A stretch of 64,000 nucleotides of DNA from Paraburkholderia nodosa DSM 21604 (GCF_000519185.1 NZ_JAFA01000009.1:248503-312502); one strand, 5' to 3'; counted from the first letter of the stretch, positions 1 to 9,768 are shown. The notes: generated by a model not told the origin, from the sequence alone. Made by a program: numbers and translations.

Positions 1-264
1 TCATGAGTTCGAATTTGGCCAGACGCATTCCAGCACACGCCGCAAGCGCCCAAAAGCTATGAAATCTCATGGGGGCATGACGCGCAGTCATCGCTCTCTC
101 CTGCATGATTCGCGTGATGAAAGTGGCATGAGATCAGGTAATGCATCGATGACTATTCGTTGCTTCGCAACCCGAAATGCCACGGCTAGACTCTGGTCGG
201 ATTGATTCGAAAAGCGGCGGCCCCACGCTGGCCCGCGCATACAATTCCAATCACTGGAGACGAC
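1..264. other. Left-edge intergenic region upstream of the betaine-type ABC genes
   Basis: No credible gene is seen here; the open frames are antisense shadows or overlap the downstream gene. An 8-bp inverted pair, ATCTCATG at 64-71 and CATGAGAT at 127-134, lies about 130-200 bases before the start codon and could be a regulatory site. A GGAGA Shine-Dalgarno sequence at 256-260 precedes the ATG at 265. I cannot assign the promoter with confidence. Confidence 0.4.
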
Positions 265-1302
265 ATGAGACGTATCACGCTGGCAGGCGTGCGTATTGCC
301 GCCGCCCTCGCGCTGACCTGCGCGGCCACGAGCAGCTTTGCAGCCCCCGGCTGGTGCCAGGAGGGCAAAACCGTGAAGCTCGCGCAGATCACCTGGGAAA
401 GCGGAGCGCTGATGACCGAAATGGTGCGCACGGTGCTGGAGAAGGGTTACGGCTGCAAGACCGAAGTCGTGCCTGGCGCCACGGCCGCCACCGAAACGGC
501 GCTCACGAAAAACGACCTGCAGGTGTGGGCCGAGCACTGGACGGGCCGCAGCCCCATCGTCGCGCGCGGTTTGAAGGACGGCAGCGTGAAACTCGTCGGC
601 GAACTGATTCCCGGCGGCGACAAGGAAGGCTGGTACGTCCCCGACTATGTGATCAACGGCGACGCAAAGCGCGGCATCAAGCCCATGGCGCCGCAACTGC
701 GCTCCGTCGCGCAACTGCCGCAGTACAAATCCCTCTTCACGGACGACGAAGAACCGGGCAAGGGCCGCTTCTACAACTGCCCCGCAGGCTGGGACTGCGA
801 ACGCTTCAACAACCGCCTGCTCACGGCCTACAAGCTCGGCGACGACTACACGAACTTCCGCCCCGGCACCGGCGGCGCGCTCGACGCGGCGATCGCCTCG
901 GCCTACGAGCGCGGCAAGCCCATTCTCTTCTACTACTGGCAGCCCGCCGGCCTGATGGCGAAGTACCACTTCGTGCAACTGGAGGGCGCGCCGTATTCCG
1001 ACGCCTGCTGGGACACCATCGCCGATCCGAAGGGCACGCCGTGCGCGTCTGCCTTCAAGGTCTCGCATCTGATGGTTGCGGTCTCCACGCCGTTCTACGA
1101 CGCCGAGCCGGACGCCGTCGCATTCTTCGGCAAGGTGAGCTTGCCGCTCGCGCTCGACGAACAACTGGTCCAGCAGATGCACGACAAGAAGCTCGACGCC
1201 TCGACGGTCGCGCGCACGTTCTTCGAGCAGCATCCGGAAATCTGGAAGCAATGGGTCACGCCGGAAGTCGCGGCGCGCGTGCAGGCCGGCCTGCACACGT
1301 AA
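265..1302 (+). CDS. Glycine betaine/proline-type ABC transporter substrate-binding protein (OpuAC/ProX family)
   Basis: This is the periplasmic binding protein of a quaternary-amine ABC importer. The 345-residue product begins MRRITLAGVRIAAALAL and has a signal peptide ending near SSFAAP, followed by the OpuAC-type start (KTVKLAQITWESGAL). The mature part holds several cysteines (CPAGWDC and others) that may form disulfides. I chose the ATG at 265 rather than the in-frame 202 because it has a GGAGA ribosome site and puts the signal peptide at the N terminus. The permease and ATPase follow on the same strand, so 265-3242 is probably one operon. The exact ligand (glycine betaine, proline betaine, choline or a relative) cannot be read from the sequence. 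Confidence 0.87.
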   Translation: MRRITLAGVRIAAALALTCAATSSFAAPGWCQEGKTVKLAQITWESGALMTEMVRTVLEKGYGCKTEVVPGATAATETALTKNDLQVWAEHWTGRSPIVARGLKDGSVKLVGELIPGGDKEGWYVPDYVINGDAKRGIKPMAPQLRSVAQLPQYKSLFTDDEEPGKGRFYNCPAGWDCERFNNRLLTAYKLGDDYTNFRPGTGGALDAAIASAYERGKPILFYYWQPAGLMAKYHFVQLEGAPYSDACWDTIADPKGTPCASAFKVSHLMVAVSTPFYDAEPDAVAFFGKVSLPLALDEQLVQQMHDKKLDASTVARTFFEQHPEIWKQWVTPEVAARVQAGLHT

Positions 1303-1362
1303 GCAACGACACTGGCCGCACGACGGTACGCATCACATGACACACGCAGAATGAGGCTCACC

Positions 1363-2328
1363 ATGGGATCTCCCTTTCTTCACCTCTCGATCGCCGACTG
1401 GGTCAACGATCAGGTCTCCGCGTTTGTGCAGCGCTACGGCGACGCGTTCCACAACTTCAGCGTGCTCATGCTGCGCGACCTGCTCGTGCCGCTCGAAGGC
1501 CTGCTGCGCGCCACGCCGCCCATCGTCGTGCTCGCCGCCGTGGGCCTGCTCGGCTGGCATGCCTCGCGGCGCATTGGCGTGGCGCTGCTGTTCGTCGTGC
1601 TGCTCTGGCTGATCGGCTGCTTCGGGCTGTGGGACAAGCTCATGCAGACCTTCGCGCTGATGGTCGTCGCCACGCTCATCTCGGTCGTGCTCGGCGTGCC
1701 GCTCGGCATCCTCGCCGCCTCGAGCAGCGGGCTGCGCCGCGTGCTGCTGCCGGTGCTCGACGTGATGCAGACGCTGCCCAGCTTCGTGTACCTGATTCCG
1801 GTGCTCATGCTGTTCGGCCTCGGCAAGGTGCCCGCCATTCTCGCCACGGTCGTCTACGCGCTGCCGCCGCTCATTCGTCTGACCGATCTCGGCATCCGCC
1901 ACGTGGATGCGGAAATCGTCGAAGCCGCGCGCGCGTTCGGCACCACGCGCATGCAATTGCTGTTTGGCGTGCAGTTGCCGCTCGCACGGCCGAGCATCAT
2001 GGCCGGTATCAACCAGACCACGATGATGGCGCTTTCCATGGTCGTGATCGCCTCGATGATCGGCTCACGCGGTCTTGGCGAAGACGTGCTCGCGGGCATT
2101 CAGACGCTCGACGTGGGCAAGGGCACGCAAGCGGGCGTCGCCATCGTGATTCTCGCGATCGTGATCGACCGCATCAGCCAGGGTTACGGGCAGGGCCGGC
2201 GCACACGCGGCCTCGCACGCAGATCGAAGCAGCCCTCGCGCATTCCGTTTCGCCGCGTTCGCGAACAGGAAAGCAAAAGCGCCGACGCGACCAGCAGCAG
2301 CGACCTGACGAGCCAGCCGGCCAAGTAA
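1363..2328 (+). CDS. Betaine-type ABC transporter permease (ProW-like)
   Basis: This is the inner-membrane channel subunit for the binding protein encoded just upstream. The hydrophobic core spans roughly residues 45-275, with the binding-protein-dependent permease domain ([12 protein letters not shown], then [18 protein letters not shown]) and the EAA-type loop ([18 protein letters not shown]) that docks on the ATPase. The tail after about residue 280 is basic and low in complexity. The start at 1363 is preferred because GAGG lies five bases upstream; an in-frame ATG at 1351 is the alternative. It follows the binding protein by 60 bases and precedes the ATPase. Confidence 0.87.
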   Translation: MGSPFLHLSIADWVNDQVSAFVQRYGDAFHNFSVLMLRDLLVPLEGLLRATPPIVVLAAVGLLGWHASRRIGVALLFVVLLWLIGCFGLWDKLMQTFALMVVATLISVVLGVPLGILAASSSGLRRVLLPVLDVMQTLPSFVYLIPVLMLFGLGKVPAILATVVYALPPLIRLTDLGIRHVDAEIVEAARAFGTTRMQLLFGVQLPLARPSIMAGINQTTMMALSMVVIASMIGSRGLGEDVLAGIQTLDVGKGTQAGVAIVILAIVIDRISQGYGQGRRTRGLARRSKQPSRIPFRRVREQESKSADATSSSDLTSQPAK

Positions 2329-2345
2329 CGAACGCGAAGGCAAAA

Positions 2346-2378
2346 GCGCCGGCACAATGGCGGAAACCCGGCCGGCGC
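2346..2378 (+). other. Stem-loop between the permease and ATPase genes
   Basis: GCGCCGGC at 2346-2353 pairs perfectly with GCCGGCGC at 2371-2378 across a 17-base loop. It sits in the 89-base gap inside the putative operon and has no following T-run, so it more likely tunes mRNA stability or partial read-through than acts as a full terminator. The role is inferred. Confidence 0.45.
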
Positions 2379-2417
2379 ATCCAGCATACGCAACGAGCAT
2401 GGAATGAGGTAACGATC

Positions 2418-3242
2418 ATGAGCGGCATCGAAGTCAAGAACGTCTACAAGATCTTCGGCACGCGCGAAAGCAGTCAGCGCGCGCTCGAGCTGCTGCGCGG
2501 CGGCGCGGGCAAGGCCGAGGTCCTCGAGAAGACGCGCTGCAACGTAGGGCTCAACGACGTGAGCCTGTCGATCGGCTCGGGCCAGATCTTCGTGATCATG
2601 GGCCTATCGGGCTCGGGCAAGTCCACGCTGGTGCGCCATTTCAACCGGCTCATCGAGCCGACCGTGGGCGAGATCCTCATCGACGGCAAGGACGTGCTCA
2701 AGCTCTCCGACAACGGCCTGCGCGATTTGCGCCGCTACGGCGTGAGCATGGTGTTCCAGAGCTTCGGACTCCTGCCTCATCAAACGGTGCTCAACAATGC
2801 CGCGTATGCGCTCGCCACGCGCGGCGAAAAGAAAGCGGCGGCGCACGCGAGCGCGCGCGAATGGCTCGGCAAGGTGGGTCTCGCGGGCTACGCGGACCAC
2901 TATCCCGACGAGCTTTCGGGCGGCATGCGCCAGCGCGTGGGCCTCGCCCGCGCGCTCGCCGCGAACACCGACGTGCTGCTGATGGACGAGGCCTTCTCCG
3001 CGCTCGATCCGCTCATCCGCACCGAAATGCAGGACCAGCTGCTCGAACTCCAGGCCACGCTCAAGAAGACCATCGTGTTCATCACGCACGACCTCGACGA
3101 GGCGCTGCGCATCGGCAACCAGATCGCGATTCTGCGCGACGGCCGCCTCATCCAGTGCGGCACGCCCGACGACATCCTGCACCGCCCCGCCGACGACTAC
3201 GTGCGGCGCTTCGTCGAGCGCCGCGCCGGGACGACGCACTAA
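2418..3242 (+). CDS. Betaine-type ABC transporter ATP-binding protein (ProV-like)
   Basis: This 274-residue ATPase powers the importer encoded at 265-2328. It has Walker [10 protein letters not shown], an [10 protein letters not shown]-loop region, the signature LSGGMRQR, Walker [13 protein letters not shown] and the H-loop FITHD. The N terminus ([17 protein letters not shown]) is the long insertion typical of ProV/OpuAA before the P-loop. It ends soon after the ABC core and lacks the C-terminal CBS pair that many ProV/OpuAA proteins use for osmosensing, so gating by ionic strength through CBS is not expected. ATGAGGT at 2404-2410 serves as the ribosome site for the ATG at 2418. Confidence 0.88.
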   Translation: MSGIEVKNVYKIFGTRESSQRALELLRGGAGKAEVLEKTRCNVGLNDVSLSIGSGQIFVIMGLSGSGKSTLVRHFNRLIEPTVGEILIDGKDVLKLSDNGLRDLRRYGVSMVFQSFGLLPHQTVLNNAAYALATRGEKKAAAHASAREWLGKVGLAGYADHYPDELSGGMRQRVGLARALAANTDVLLMDEAFSALDPLIRTEMQDQLLELQATLKKTIVFITHDLDEALRIGNQIAILRDGRLIQCGTPDDILHRPADDYVRRFVERRAGTTH

Positions 3243-3252
3243 GCCGCCGTAC

Positions 3253-4419
3253 ATGCGGGCGCTCATCGGCCTGCTGGGCGGCTATACGATCCTCGTTTGC
3301 GGGAACAGCCTCCTCACGACGCTGATCTCGCTGCGCATGCTGCACGGCGAGCGCACCGCGCTCGACGTCGGCCTCGTGCAATCGTGCTATTACGTCGGCT
3401 TCATCGTGGGCGCGCTGGGACTCGGCCCGATCGTCGGGCGCATCGGGCCGCAGCGCGCCTTCATCGGCTTTGGCGCGCTCGCCGCACTCGCGGCGCTCGG
3501 CTATCTCTCCTTCGATTCCCCTGACATTTGGGCCGTACTGCGGCTCATCACCGGCTTCAGCATGGTCGGCGTGTTCACCTCGATCGAAAGCGGCGTGAAC
3601 GGCGCCGTGCCGAACGAACGGCGCGGGCGGGCATTCGCGCTTTATCTCGTGCTCACGTATCTCGGCGTGAGCGCCGGGCAGTTCCTGCTGGGCGTGGGCG
3701 CGCCCGGCGGCATTTTCGAGCATGCGCTCGTGAACGGGTTGTTCGTGACCGCGCTCATACCGGTGGCGTTGATCGGCGAGTGGCAATCGGCCGGAGGCGC
3801 GCCGCCTGCGGCCACGGCGCCGGCTTCCGCGCTCGCCACGCCGAAGCGCCCGACGCTGCTGCTCGACGGCCTGCGCGAACTGCACCGAGTCGCGCCGCGC
3901 AGCGTGCCGGCCTGCATCGGCGCGGGGCTGCTTTCCAGTGCGTTCTATGCGCTCACGCCGGTGTATCTCGCGCGCATCGGCTATCCGGCCAGCGGGATTT
4001 CGCGCGCCATGGGCGTCGTGCTGATCGGCGCCCTGCTTTCGCAATGGCCCGTGGGGCGGCTCTCCGACCGCCTCGGGCGGCGCGCCACGCTCGGCGTGAT
4101 CTCGCTCGTCTCCGCGTGCGCGGCCGCGGCGCTCGCCATCCTGCGCGCACCGGCTCTCGTCGATACGATCCTCTTTCTCTACGTCGCGCTCACGTTCACG
4201 CTCTATGGCGTGATCGTCTCCGACGTGAACGACCGCGTCGATCAGGCGCGGCGCGTGCAGACGAGCGCGACACTGCTGCTCGTCTTTTCGCTTGGCGGCG
4301 CGGCCGGTCCCACCGTCGCTTCGCTGTTCATGCGTCTGTTGGGGGCGGGCGGGCTCTATGTGTTCGCGCTCGTCGTCACGCTCGCGCTCGCCGCGCTATC
4401 GCGCGCGCGGGGCGTCTGA
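3253..4419 (+). CDS. MFS transporter
   Basis: This is a 388-residue major facilitator with about twelve membrane spans. An arginine-rich loop (LSDRLGRRATLG) in the second half matches the MFS A-motif, and the first half has the weaker GPIVGRIGPQRAF. It starts 10 bases after the ATPase stop and abuts the LysR region, suggesting co-transcription with the betaine importer. The overall look is of a YcaD/UMF-type carrier or drug-efflux-like MFS, but the substrate is unknown. It could export an analogue or move a metabolite related to the ABC ligand. Confidence 0.8.
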   Translation: MRALIGLLGGYTILVCGNSLLTTLISLRMLHGERTALDVGLVQSCYYVGFIVGALGLGPIVGRIGPQRAFIGFGALAALAALGYLSFDSPDIWAVLRLITGFSMVGVFTSIESGVNGAVPNERRGRAFALYLVLTYLGVSAGQFLLGVGAPGGIFEHALVNGLFVTALIPVALIGEWQSAGGAPPAATAPASALATPKRPTLLLDGLRELHRVAPRSVPACIGAGLLSSAFYALTPVYLARIGYPASGISRAMGVVLIGALLSQWPVGRLSDRLGRRATLGVISLVSACAAAALAILRAPALVDTILFLYVALTFTLYGVIVSDVNDRVDQARRVQTSATLLLVFSLGGAAGPTVASLFMRLLGAGGLYVFALVVTLALAALSRARGV

Positions 4420-4497
4420 ATGGTGGTGCGGGCCGGTATACTGCGTCGTTTGCAGGAGGCGTCGTTTCGGGACGGCGCCTGGAGCGAGGAGACGACC

Positions 4498-5388
4498 TTG
4501 AAGCGAAAGATGCCGGCGCTGAACGCCCTGAAGGCGTTCGAGGCGGCAGGCACGAGCGGCAGCTTCACCCGCGCCGCCGAGCAGCTGAACGTGACGCAGA
4601 GCGCGGTGAGCCGCCAGGTGCGCCAGCTCGAAGAACAGCTTGGCGAGGCGCTGCTCGAGCGCCATCACCACCGGCTCGAACTGACCGAAGCCGGGCGCGC
4701 GCTGCTGCGCACGCTCCAGCAGTCGTTCGACCGCATCGAAGTGACGGTGCGCACGATCCAGCAGAAGAGCGACCTCAACCGCCTGCGCGTAAACGCCCCG
4801 CCCACCTTCGCGAGCCGCTGGCTCGTGCCGCGCCTCACGCGTCTGCAGGCGCGCCATCCCGAGCTAGAACTGAGCCTCACCACGCATCTGCAGGACAGTC
4901 TCGCCGATTCGACGGCGCTGGACTGCGCGATCCGCTTTGGCGATGGCGAATGGGAAGGCCTCGACAGCTCGCTGCTGATGCACGAGTCGCACATCGCGGT
5001 GTGCGCGCCCGCGCTGCTCGCGCAAGGGCCGATCGATCTCACGCAGCAAACCTTGCTGCACGTGCTCGCGGGCGACAACCAGCGCTATCTCACCTGGCGG
5101 CACTGGCTCGACGCGGCGCGCATCGAGGACGTGGACACGTCGGGCGGCTACGAATTCGACCTGCTCGATCATGCGATCCGCGCGGCCATCGAAGGGCTCG
5201 GCGTCACGATGGCCGACCGCCACATGATCGAACACGAGTTGGCCCAAGGCCTGCTCGCGCCCGTGCGTGACATCCACGTGGACGGCCGCCAGTCATACTG
5301 GTTCGTGGTGCGGCCCGAACAGAAGGCTTCGAAGCCGCTCCAGCTTTTCCGGCAATGGCTTCAGGACGAAGTCGCGGCCATGCGCTGA
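4498..5388 (+). CDS. LysR-family transcriptional regulator (GcvA-like)
   Basis: The product has an N-terminal winged helix-turn-helix (residues about 8-66, with AAEQLNVTQSAVSRQVRQLE) and a LysR substrate-binding domain. A TTG at 4498 is taken as the start because GAGGAG lies about seven bases upstream and the protein then begins MKRKMPALNALKAFEAAG, the usual start of GcvA-like LysR proteins; longer frames from 4420 add an atypical N terminus. It follows the MFS gene on the same strand, so it may sit in the same transcript, unlike the usual divergent LysR arrangement. Its 3' end overlaps the convergent GMC gene by 28 bases. Target genes are unproven; the upstream transporter genes or the convergent operon are candidates. 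Confidence 0.85.
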   Translation: MKRKMPALNALKAFEAAGTSGSFTRAAEQLNVTQSAVSRQVRQLEEQLGEALLERHHHRLELTEAGRALLRTLQQSFDRIEVTVRTIQQKSDLNRLRVNAPPTFASRWLVPRLTRLQARHPELELSLTTHLQDSLADSTALDCAIRFGDGEWEGLDSSLLMHESHIAVCAPALLAQGPIDLTQQTLLHVLAGDNQRYLTWRHWLDAARIEDVDTSGGYEFDLLDHAIRAAIEGLGVTMADRHMIEHELAQGLLAPVRDIHVDGRQSYWFVVRPEQKASKPLQLFRQWLQDEVAAMR

Positions 5389-7037
5389 CGGCCCTGCGCA
5401 ATGGCCTGCGCGGCGATGGCCTGATCGGCGTCTTCCAGAATCAGATCCGCGCCCTTTTCCGCGACCATCATCGTCGGCGCATTGGTATTGCCCGATGTGA
5501 TGTTCGGGAAGATCGACGCATCCACCACGCGCAAGCCTTCGATGCCATGCACGCGCAGGCGCGCGTCCACCACCGCCGTGCGCGGGTCCGGACCCATCGC
5601 GCAGGTGCCGCACAGGTGATAGATCGAACCGCTTTGCTCGCGGAAGAACTTGAGCATGCTCGCGTCGTCGGTCACTTCGCCGGCGGGCGTCACCTCGGCT
5701 TCGGTGATGCCCCGCAACGCGCGCGCCGTCATCAACTTGCGCACGAGGCGGCTGCCCGCAATCGCCTCGTCGCGGTCCTTCTGCGTCGAGAGATAGTTGC
5801 CGCGAATTTTCGGCGCGTCTTCCACGTTCGCCGAAGCGATCTCCACCGAGCCGCGGCTCGTGGGCCGGCACGGATTGAAGCAGACCAGAAAGCCCGAGTA
5901 CGGCTCCGGCGTGAGCTGCGCCCGATCCGACTTCGGAATCCGATACGAAAGCGGGTTGAAGTACACCTGCATGTTCGGGTGCGCCTCGTCGGCATTCGTG
6001 CGGAAGAAGCCGCCCGACTGATTCACGCTCATCGAGAACGGGCCCTTGCGCTGAAACACGTATTGCAGCCCGAACTTCAGCTTGCCGGTCCAACTGCCGA
6101 ATGAATCGTTGAGCGTCTTGACGCGCGAACGATAGTAGAAGCTCACGCACAGATGGTCCTGCAGGTTCTGTCCCACCGCAGGCAGCTCGTGCACCACGTC
6201 GATGCCGTGCTTCGCGAGCAGCGCGCGCGGGCCCACGCCCGACAGCTGCAATAGCTTGGGCGAATCGACCGCGCCAGCCGCGACGATGACCTCGCGGTTC
6301 GCCTCGAACGTGCGCTTCACGCCCTGCTGCACGATTTCCACGCCGATGGCGCGTTTTTGAGCCTCGTCGAACAGCACACGCGTGGCGCGCGCATGATGCT
6401 CGATCTTCAGGTTCGCGCGCTGCCCCGCGCGATGCAGGTAGGCCACGCTGCTCGAATCGCGCTTGCCGTCGCGCGTATTCACATCGTAGATGCCCACGCC
6501 TTCGAGCCGCGCGCCGTTGAAGTCCTCGTTGCGCTCGTAACCGAGCTGCGTGCAGCCTTCCACAAAGGTGCGGCACACCGGATGCGCGCCATCCTTCATC
6601 GGCGTGATGCGCACGGGGCCGTTCGCGCCGTGCCAGGGCGTGTCGCCGAGCGGATGCGATTCCAGCTTGCGGAAGTACGGCAGCACTTCCTGGTACGACC
6701 AGCCCGCGTTGCCCGCCGCGGCCCAGTCGTCGTAGTCGCGCGCGGCGCCGCGCACGTAGATCATGGCGTTGATCGCGCCCGAGCCGCCCTGCACCTTGCC
6801 GCGCGGCGCGTAGATCTGCCGGCCGGCAAGCTCCGGCTCCGGCTCGCTGTAATACATCCAGTTGTACTGCTTGTTGTAGTACAGCTTGGCGAACCCGATC
6901 GGGATCTTGAACCAGAACGAATCGTCGGGTCCGCCCGCTTCGAGTAGCAGCACCGAATGTCGCCCGGAAGCGGAGAGCCGTTCCGCGAGAATGCAGCCCG
7001 CCGAACCGGCGCCGACGATGATGTAGTCGTAGTTCAT
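5361..7037 (-). CDS. GMC-family FAD-dependent oxidoreductase (choline/alcohol dehydrogenase-like)
   Basis: This 558-residue flavoprotein oxidises an alcohol to an aldehyde or ketone. The N-terminal FAD-binding fold is clear ([10 protein letters not shown], residues 6-15), followed by the GMC signature region [13 protein letters not shown] and the C-terminal active-site region with HLCGTCAMG and [18 protein letters not shown]. It is the last gene of a minus-strand run with an enolase-family dehydratase, an MFS transporter and AldA, which suggests sugar-acid or polyol catabolism more than betaine synthesis. BetA is the closest named family, but no betB or betI is nearby, so I leave it unnamed. 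Confidence 0.85.
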   Translation of the reverse strand: MNYDYIIVGAGSAGCILAERLSASGRHSVLLLEAGGPDDSFWFKIPIGFAKLYYNKQYNWMYYSEPEPELAGRQIYAPRGKVQGGSGAINAMIYVRGAARDYDDWAAAGNAGWSYQEVLPYFRKLESHPLGDTPWHGANGPVRITPMKDGAHPVCRTFVEGCTQLGYERNEDFNGARLEGVGIYDVNTRDGKRDSSSVAYLHRAGQRANLKIEHHARATRVLFDEAQKRAIGVEIVQQGVKRTFEANREVIVAAGAVDSPKLLQLSGVGPRALLAKHGIDVVHELPAVGQNLQDHLCVSFYYRSRVKTLNDSFGSWTGKLKFGLQYVFQRKGPFSMSVNQSGGFFRTNADEAHPNMQVYFNPLSYRIPKSDRAQLTPEPYSGFLVCFNPCRPTSRGSVEIASANVEDAPKIRGNYLSTQKDRDEAIAGSRLVRKLMTARALRGITEAEVTPAGEVTDDASMLKFFREQSGSIYHLCGTCAMGPDPRTAVVDARLRVHGIEGLRVVDASIFPNITSGNTNAPTMMVAEKGADLILEDADQAIAAQAIAQGRQRMAATSS

Positions 7038-7054
7038 CTAAGTGCTCCGGCAGA

Positions 7055-8272
7055 TCAGCCGCGTGCGGGCGAGGTATCGCGCACGTCGGCGGGCTGGCTC
7101 GCCATCTGCAAATGCAGACGCTTGCCCGTATAAGGCGAGTGCGCGCGCACGACGTCCATATCGAGTTCGACGCCCAGGCCCGGCGCCTTCGAGGGAATGA
7201 TGTAACCGTCTTCCCACTGAATGGGCTGCTTGAGCACTTGCGCGTGGAAACCATCCCACGTGCCGATGCTTTCCTGAATCAGGAAGTTCGGCGTGCAGGC
7301 CGCGAGCTGGATGCTCGCCGCCGCGCCAATGGGCCCGTTGTAGAGATGCGGCGCGATCTGCGCGTAGTGCACTTCGGCGAGCGTCGCGATCTTCTTCGCT
7401 TCGAGCAGGCCGCCCACGCGCGCCACGTTCAGTTGCAGGATCGACGCCCCGCCCGCCTGCAGCAGCTTGTGGAATTCGTATTTGGTGGTGAGGCGCTCGC
7501 CCGTGGCAATCGGAATCGACGTGTGCTTCGCGACATTGGCGATGGCCTCTTCCTGGCCCGGCGGCACCGGCTCCTCGAACCACAGCGGGTCGTATTTCTC
7601 GAGCCGCTTCGCAAGCCGGATGGCCGAAGAAGGCACCATCTGGCCATGCGTGCCGAACAGCAGATCGGCCTGGCTTCCCACCGCTTCGCGCACCTTGCGG
7701 CAGAACGTTTCGCAACGGTCGAGCACTTCGAGCGAGAGCTGATGCCCCGACCAGGCCGTGTACGGACCCGCCGGGTCGAACTTGACCGCGGTGAAACCGC
7801 GCTTCACGTTCTCGGCCGCGCATTCGGCGGCGAGATCGGGGTCGTCGTAATCGTATTCGCCCTGCGCGTTCTTCGGGTACAGGTAGGTGTACGAACGAAG
7901 CCGCTCGTTCACCATACCGCCGAGCAGTTCGTACACGGGCTTGTCCGCTGCCTTGCCGATGATGTCCCAGCACGCCATTTCGAGGCCGCTCACGATGCCC
8001 ATCATCGTGAGGTCCGGGCGCTGCGTGAAGCCGCTCGAATAAGCCTCGCGGAACAGGCGCTCGACGCGATGCGGATCGTGGTCCAGCAGATAGCGCGTGA
8101 AGACGTCTTCGATCGCGCTCACCATCACGTCGGGATGGAACGTGGCGGCGTAGATTTCGCCCACGCCTTCGATGCCGCAATCAGTTTTCAGCGTGACGAA
8201 GATCCAGTACATGCCGCCGAGGTGCGGAGGAGGCACCGCAACGACGTTCGTTTCAATGGCAACGACTTTCAT
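7055..8272 (-). CDS. Enolase-superfamily (mandelate racemase/muconate lactonizing) sugar-acid dehydratase-like protein
   Basis: This 405-residue protein has the N-terminal capping domain and C-terminal barrel of the mandelate racemase group. Such enzymes abstract a proton next to a carboxylate and usually dehydrate sugar acids. Visible active-site segments are TAVKFDPAG (the KxK-type base strand, here KFD), LLFGTHGQM, LWFEEPVPP, ATGERLTTKYEF and IAPHLYNGP. The second and third metal ligands (Glu of FEEP and of GER) are present. The position usually filled by the first metal-binding Asp (D-x-H-G in dehydratases) reads G-T-H-G. It lies 17 bases before the GMC gene and 13 after the MFS gene, consistent with one operon. 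The substrate is unknown. Confidence 0.82.
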   Translation of the reverse strand: MKVVAIETNVVAVPPPHLGGMYWIFVTLKTDCGIEGVGEIYAATFHPDVMVSAIEDVFTRYLLDHDPHRVERLFREAYSSGFTQRPDLTMMGIVSGLEMACWDIIGKAADKPVYELLGGMVNERLRSYTYLYPKNAQGEYDYDDPDLAAECAAENVKRGFTAVKFDPAGPYTAWSGHQLSLEVLDRCETFCRKVREAVGSQADLLFGTHGQMVPSSAIRLAKRLEKYDPLWFEEPVPPGQEEAIANVAKHTSIPIATGERLTTKYEFHKLLQAGGASILQLNVARVGGLLEAKKIATLAEVHYAQIAPHLYNGPIGAAASIQLAACTPNFLIQESIGTWDGFHAQVLKQPIQWEDGYIIPSKAPGLGVELDMDVVRAHSPYTGKRLHLQMASQPADVRDTSPARG

Positions 8273-8285
8273 GGTTCAGGCTGTT

Positions 8286-9611
8286 TCAGGCAGGTTTGGA
8301 GTGGGTCATGCGCTTGAGCACGAGCGCGGCGATGCCGCCGAGCGTGCCAATGGCGGCGACATAGGCGAAATAGATCTGGTAGCCGAACATGCCCGCGTAG
8401 TGCTCGGTGATATAGCCGTTCACGAGCGGCAGGAAGATGTCCGACGAGTACCCGATCAGCGAAACGAGACCGATGGCGAGGCCCGTGATGCGCATGGGGA
8501 TCGCGCAGTAATCGAGCAGCGTCCAGTAGAGGCCGCGAATCGCGTAGGTCATGAGACCGATGAACAGCACCACCGCGCCGAGCAGCGCCATGTTGCGCAG
8601 CGCGGGCAGCAGGATCAGACCGATCAGGCCCGCGACGGCCAGGAACAGCGCCCAGATCAGCACGCGCAGGTTCGAAAGGCGGTCGCCGAGAAAGCCGCCG
8701 CCAATGCCGCCGATGGGACGCATCCAGAGCTTCGCGGTGGTGACCACGCCGGCCGCCACGACGCTCATATGCATCTCGCCCTGCTGAAGATACGCGGAGA
8801 AACTGTAAGTCGCCCAGAAGATCTGATAGCCGCAGAACACCACGCCCGCCATGAGCCAGAGCTGGGGAATCGCGGCGAGCGTTGCGAGATCGCGCCACAG
8901 CGAACCGTTTGCATTCGCCTCGACAGGCTTGCTTTCGGCCTGCGCGGGCGCGGGATCCTTGAAGAGGCTCATCAACGCGCCGAGTGCGATACACGTGAAC
9001 GAATACATATAGATCACGTGACGCAGGCCCGTCGCTTCACCGCGTCCCGAGCCGGTTGCGGCGGCGAACAGCGCGAGCGCGGCGGTGGCCAGCAGCGCCT
9101 CGACGAGTCCGCGTCCGCCGTCGAGCAACCCGAAGAAGCGGCCTTGCTCGTTCGCCGCCGCGATCATGCGCACGCGTTTGAGCACCGAGGCCCAGAACGT
9201 GAGGCCGGTCGTGACGCCCCAAAGGCAGAAAATCGCGAGCAGCGCATGGAACGAAGGCGCGGTGGAGTACCAGAGGCCCAACACCCCGGTGCCGATGAGC
9301 GAGAAGCAGATCAACAGGCGCGGCGCGACGCGGTCGGCGAGCCAGCCGCTCGGCAGATAGCACACGAAGAACACGATGCCGAGCACCGAGTAGAGATAGC
9401 CGAGCTGGGCGTTGTCGATATGCAGCACATCGAGCATCGTGGTCTGGTAGACCTGACGCAGATACAGCAGCGGATAGATACCGCCCGCGGCGAGCACGAG
9501 CAGCAGCAACTGTACGTAGCGCTGCATCGAGCCCGATGCGGCGGGCGTGAGCGATGCGGTTTCGGCGCGCGGCATCGCCGGCGCATTGGGCTTTCCGATG
9601 GACTTCTGCAA
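8286..9611 (-). CDS. MFS transporter, probably sugar-acid uptake
   Basis: The 441-residue product has twelve predicted membrane spans and the GlpT/UhpT-like pattern of a long central cytoplasmic loop (residues about 205-240, SLFKDPAPAQAESKP). The start is TTG at 9611, supported by a strong AGGAGA site six bases upstream. The dispersed hairpin repeat at 9622-9768 ends right next to this ribosome site. Its place between AldA and the enolase-family dehydratase suggests that it imports the substrate of that pathway. The substrate cannot be named. Confidence 0.8.
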   Translation of the reverse strand: MQKSIGKPNAPAMPRAETASLTPAASGSMQRYVQLLLLVLAAGGIYPLLYLRQVYQTTMLDVLHIDNAQLGYLYSVLGIVFFVCYLPSGWLADRVAPRLLICFSLIGTGVLGLWYSTAPSFHALLAIFCLWGVTTGLTFWASVLKRVRMIAAANEQGRFFGLLDGGRGLVEALLATAALALFAAATGSGRGEATGLRHVIYMYSFTCIALGALMSLFKDPAPAQAESKPVEANANGSLWRDLATLAAIPQLWLMAGVVFCGYQIFWATYSFSAYLQQGEMHMSVVAAGVVTTAKLWMRPIGGIGGGFLGDRLSNLRVLIWALFLAVAGLIGLILLPALRNMALLGAVVLFIGLMTYAIRGLYWTLLDYCAIPMRITGLAIGLVSLIGYSSDIFLPLVNGYITEHYAGMFGYQIYFAYVAAIGTLGGIAALVLKRMTHSKPA

Positions 9612-9621
9612 GTTTGTCTCC

Positions 9622-9768
9622 TGTCGACCAGAGTTAGCGCTTTAGCTGTCGGCCGGAGTTAGTGCTTCAGCACTTACTCCGGGCCCATGCAAAGCACTTA
9701 CTCTGGCCCCATGCAAAGCTGTCGACCAGAGTTAGCGCAAAGCACTTACTCTCGTCCCATGCAAGGCT
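9622..9768. repeat. Dispersed hairpin repeat, copy 1 (several tandem units)
   Basis: This block is built from two recurring pieces, CGACCAGAGTTAGCGC-like and GCACTTACTCYGGYCCCATG-like, arranged as partly inverted units. The best hairpin is at 9653-9682: CCGGAGT pairs with ACTCCGG, a T-T mismatch follows, then AGTGC pairs with GCACT around a TTCA loop. A second, less perfect hairpin lies at about 9724-9754. A related block is at 16029-16111. The copy ends at the ribosome site of the MFS gene transcribed to the left. The function is unknown; it resembles REP/BIME-type elements. Confidence 0.75.

Noticed and set aside
1629-2417. N-terminal extension of the ProV-like frame
   Set aside because: It covers the permease gene in another frame; the ATPase has a clear ribosome site and domain start at 2418.
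3528-5270. A 580-codon plus-strand frame
   Set aside because: It is out of frame with the well-supported MFS and LysR genes, is Arg/Ala-rich and has no domain.
265-7037. A choline-to-betaine operon formed by the ABC importer plus the BetA-like GMC gene
   Set aside because: The GMC gene is on the other strand with a dehydratase and MFS partner, and no betB or betI is present.
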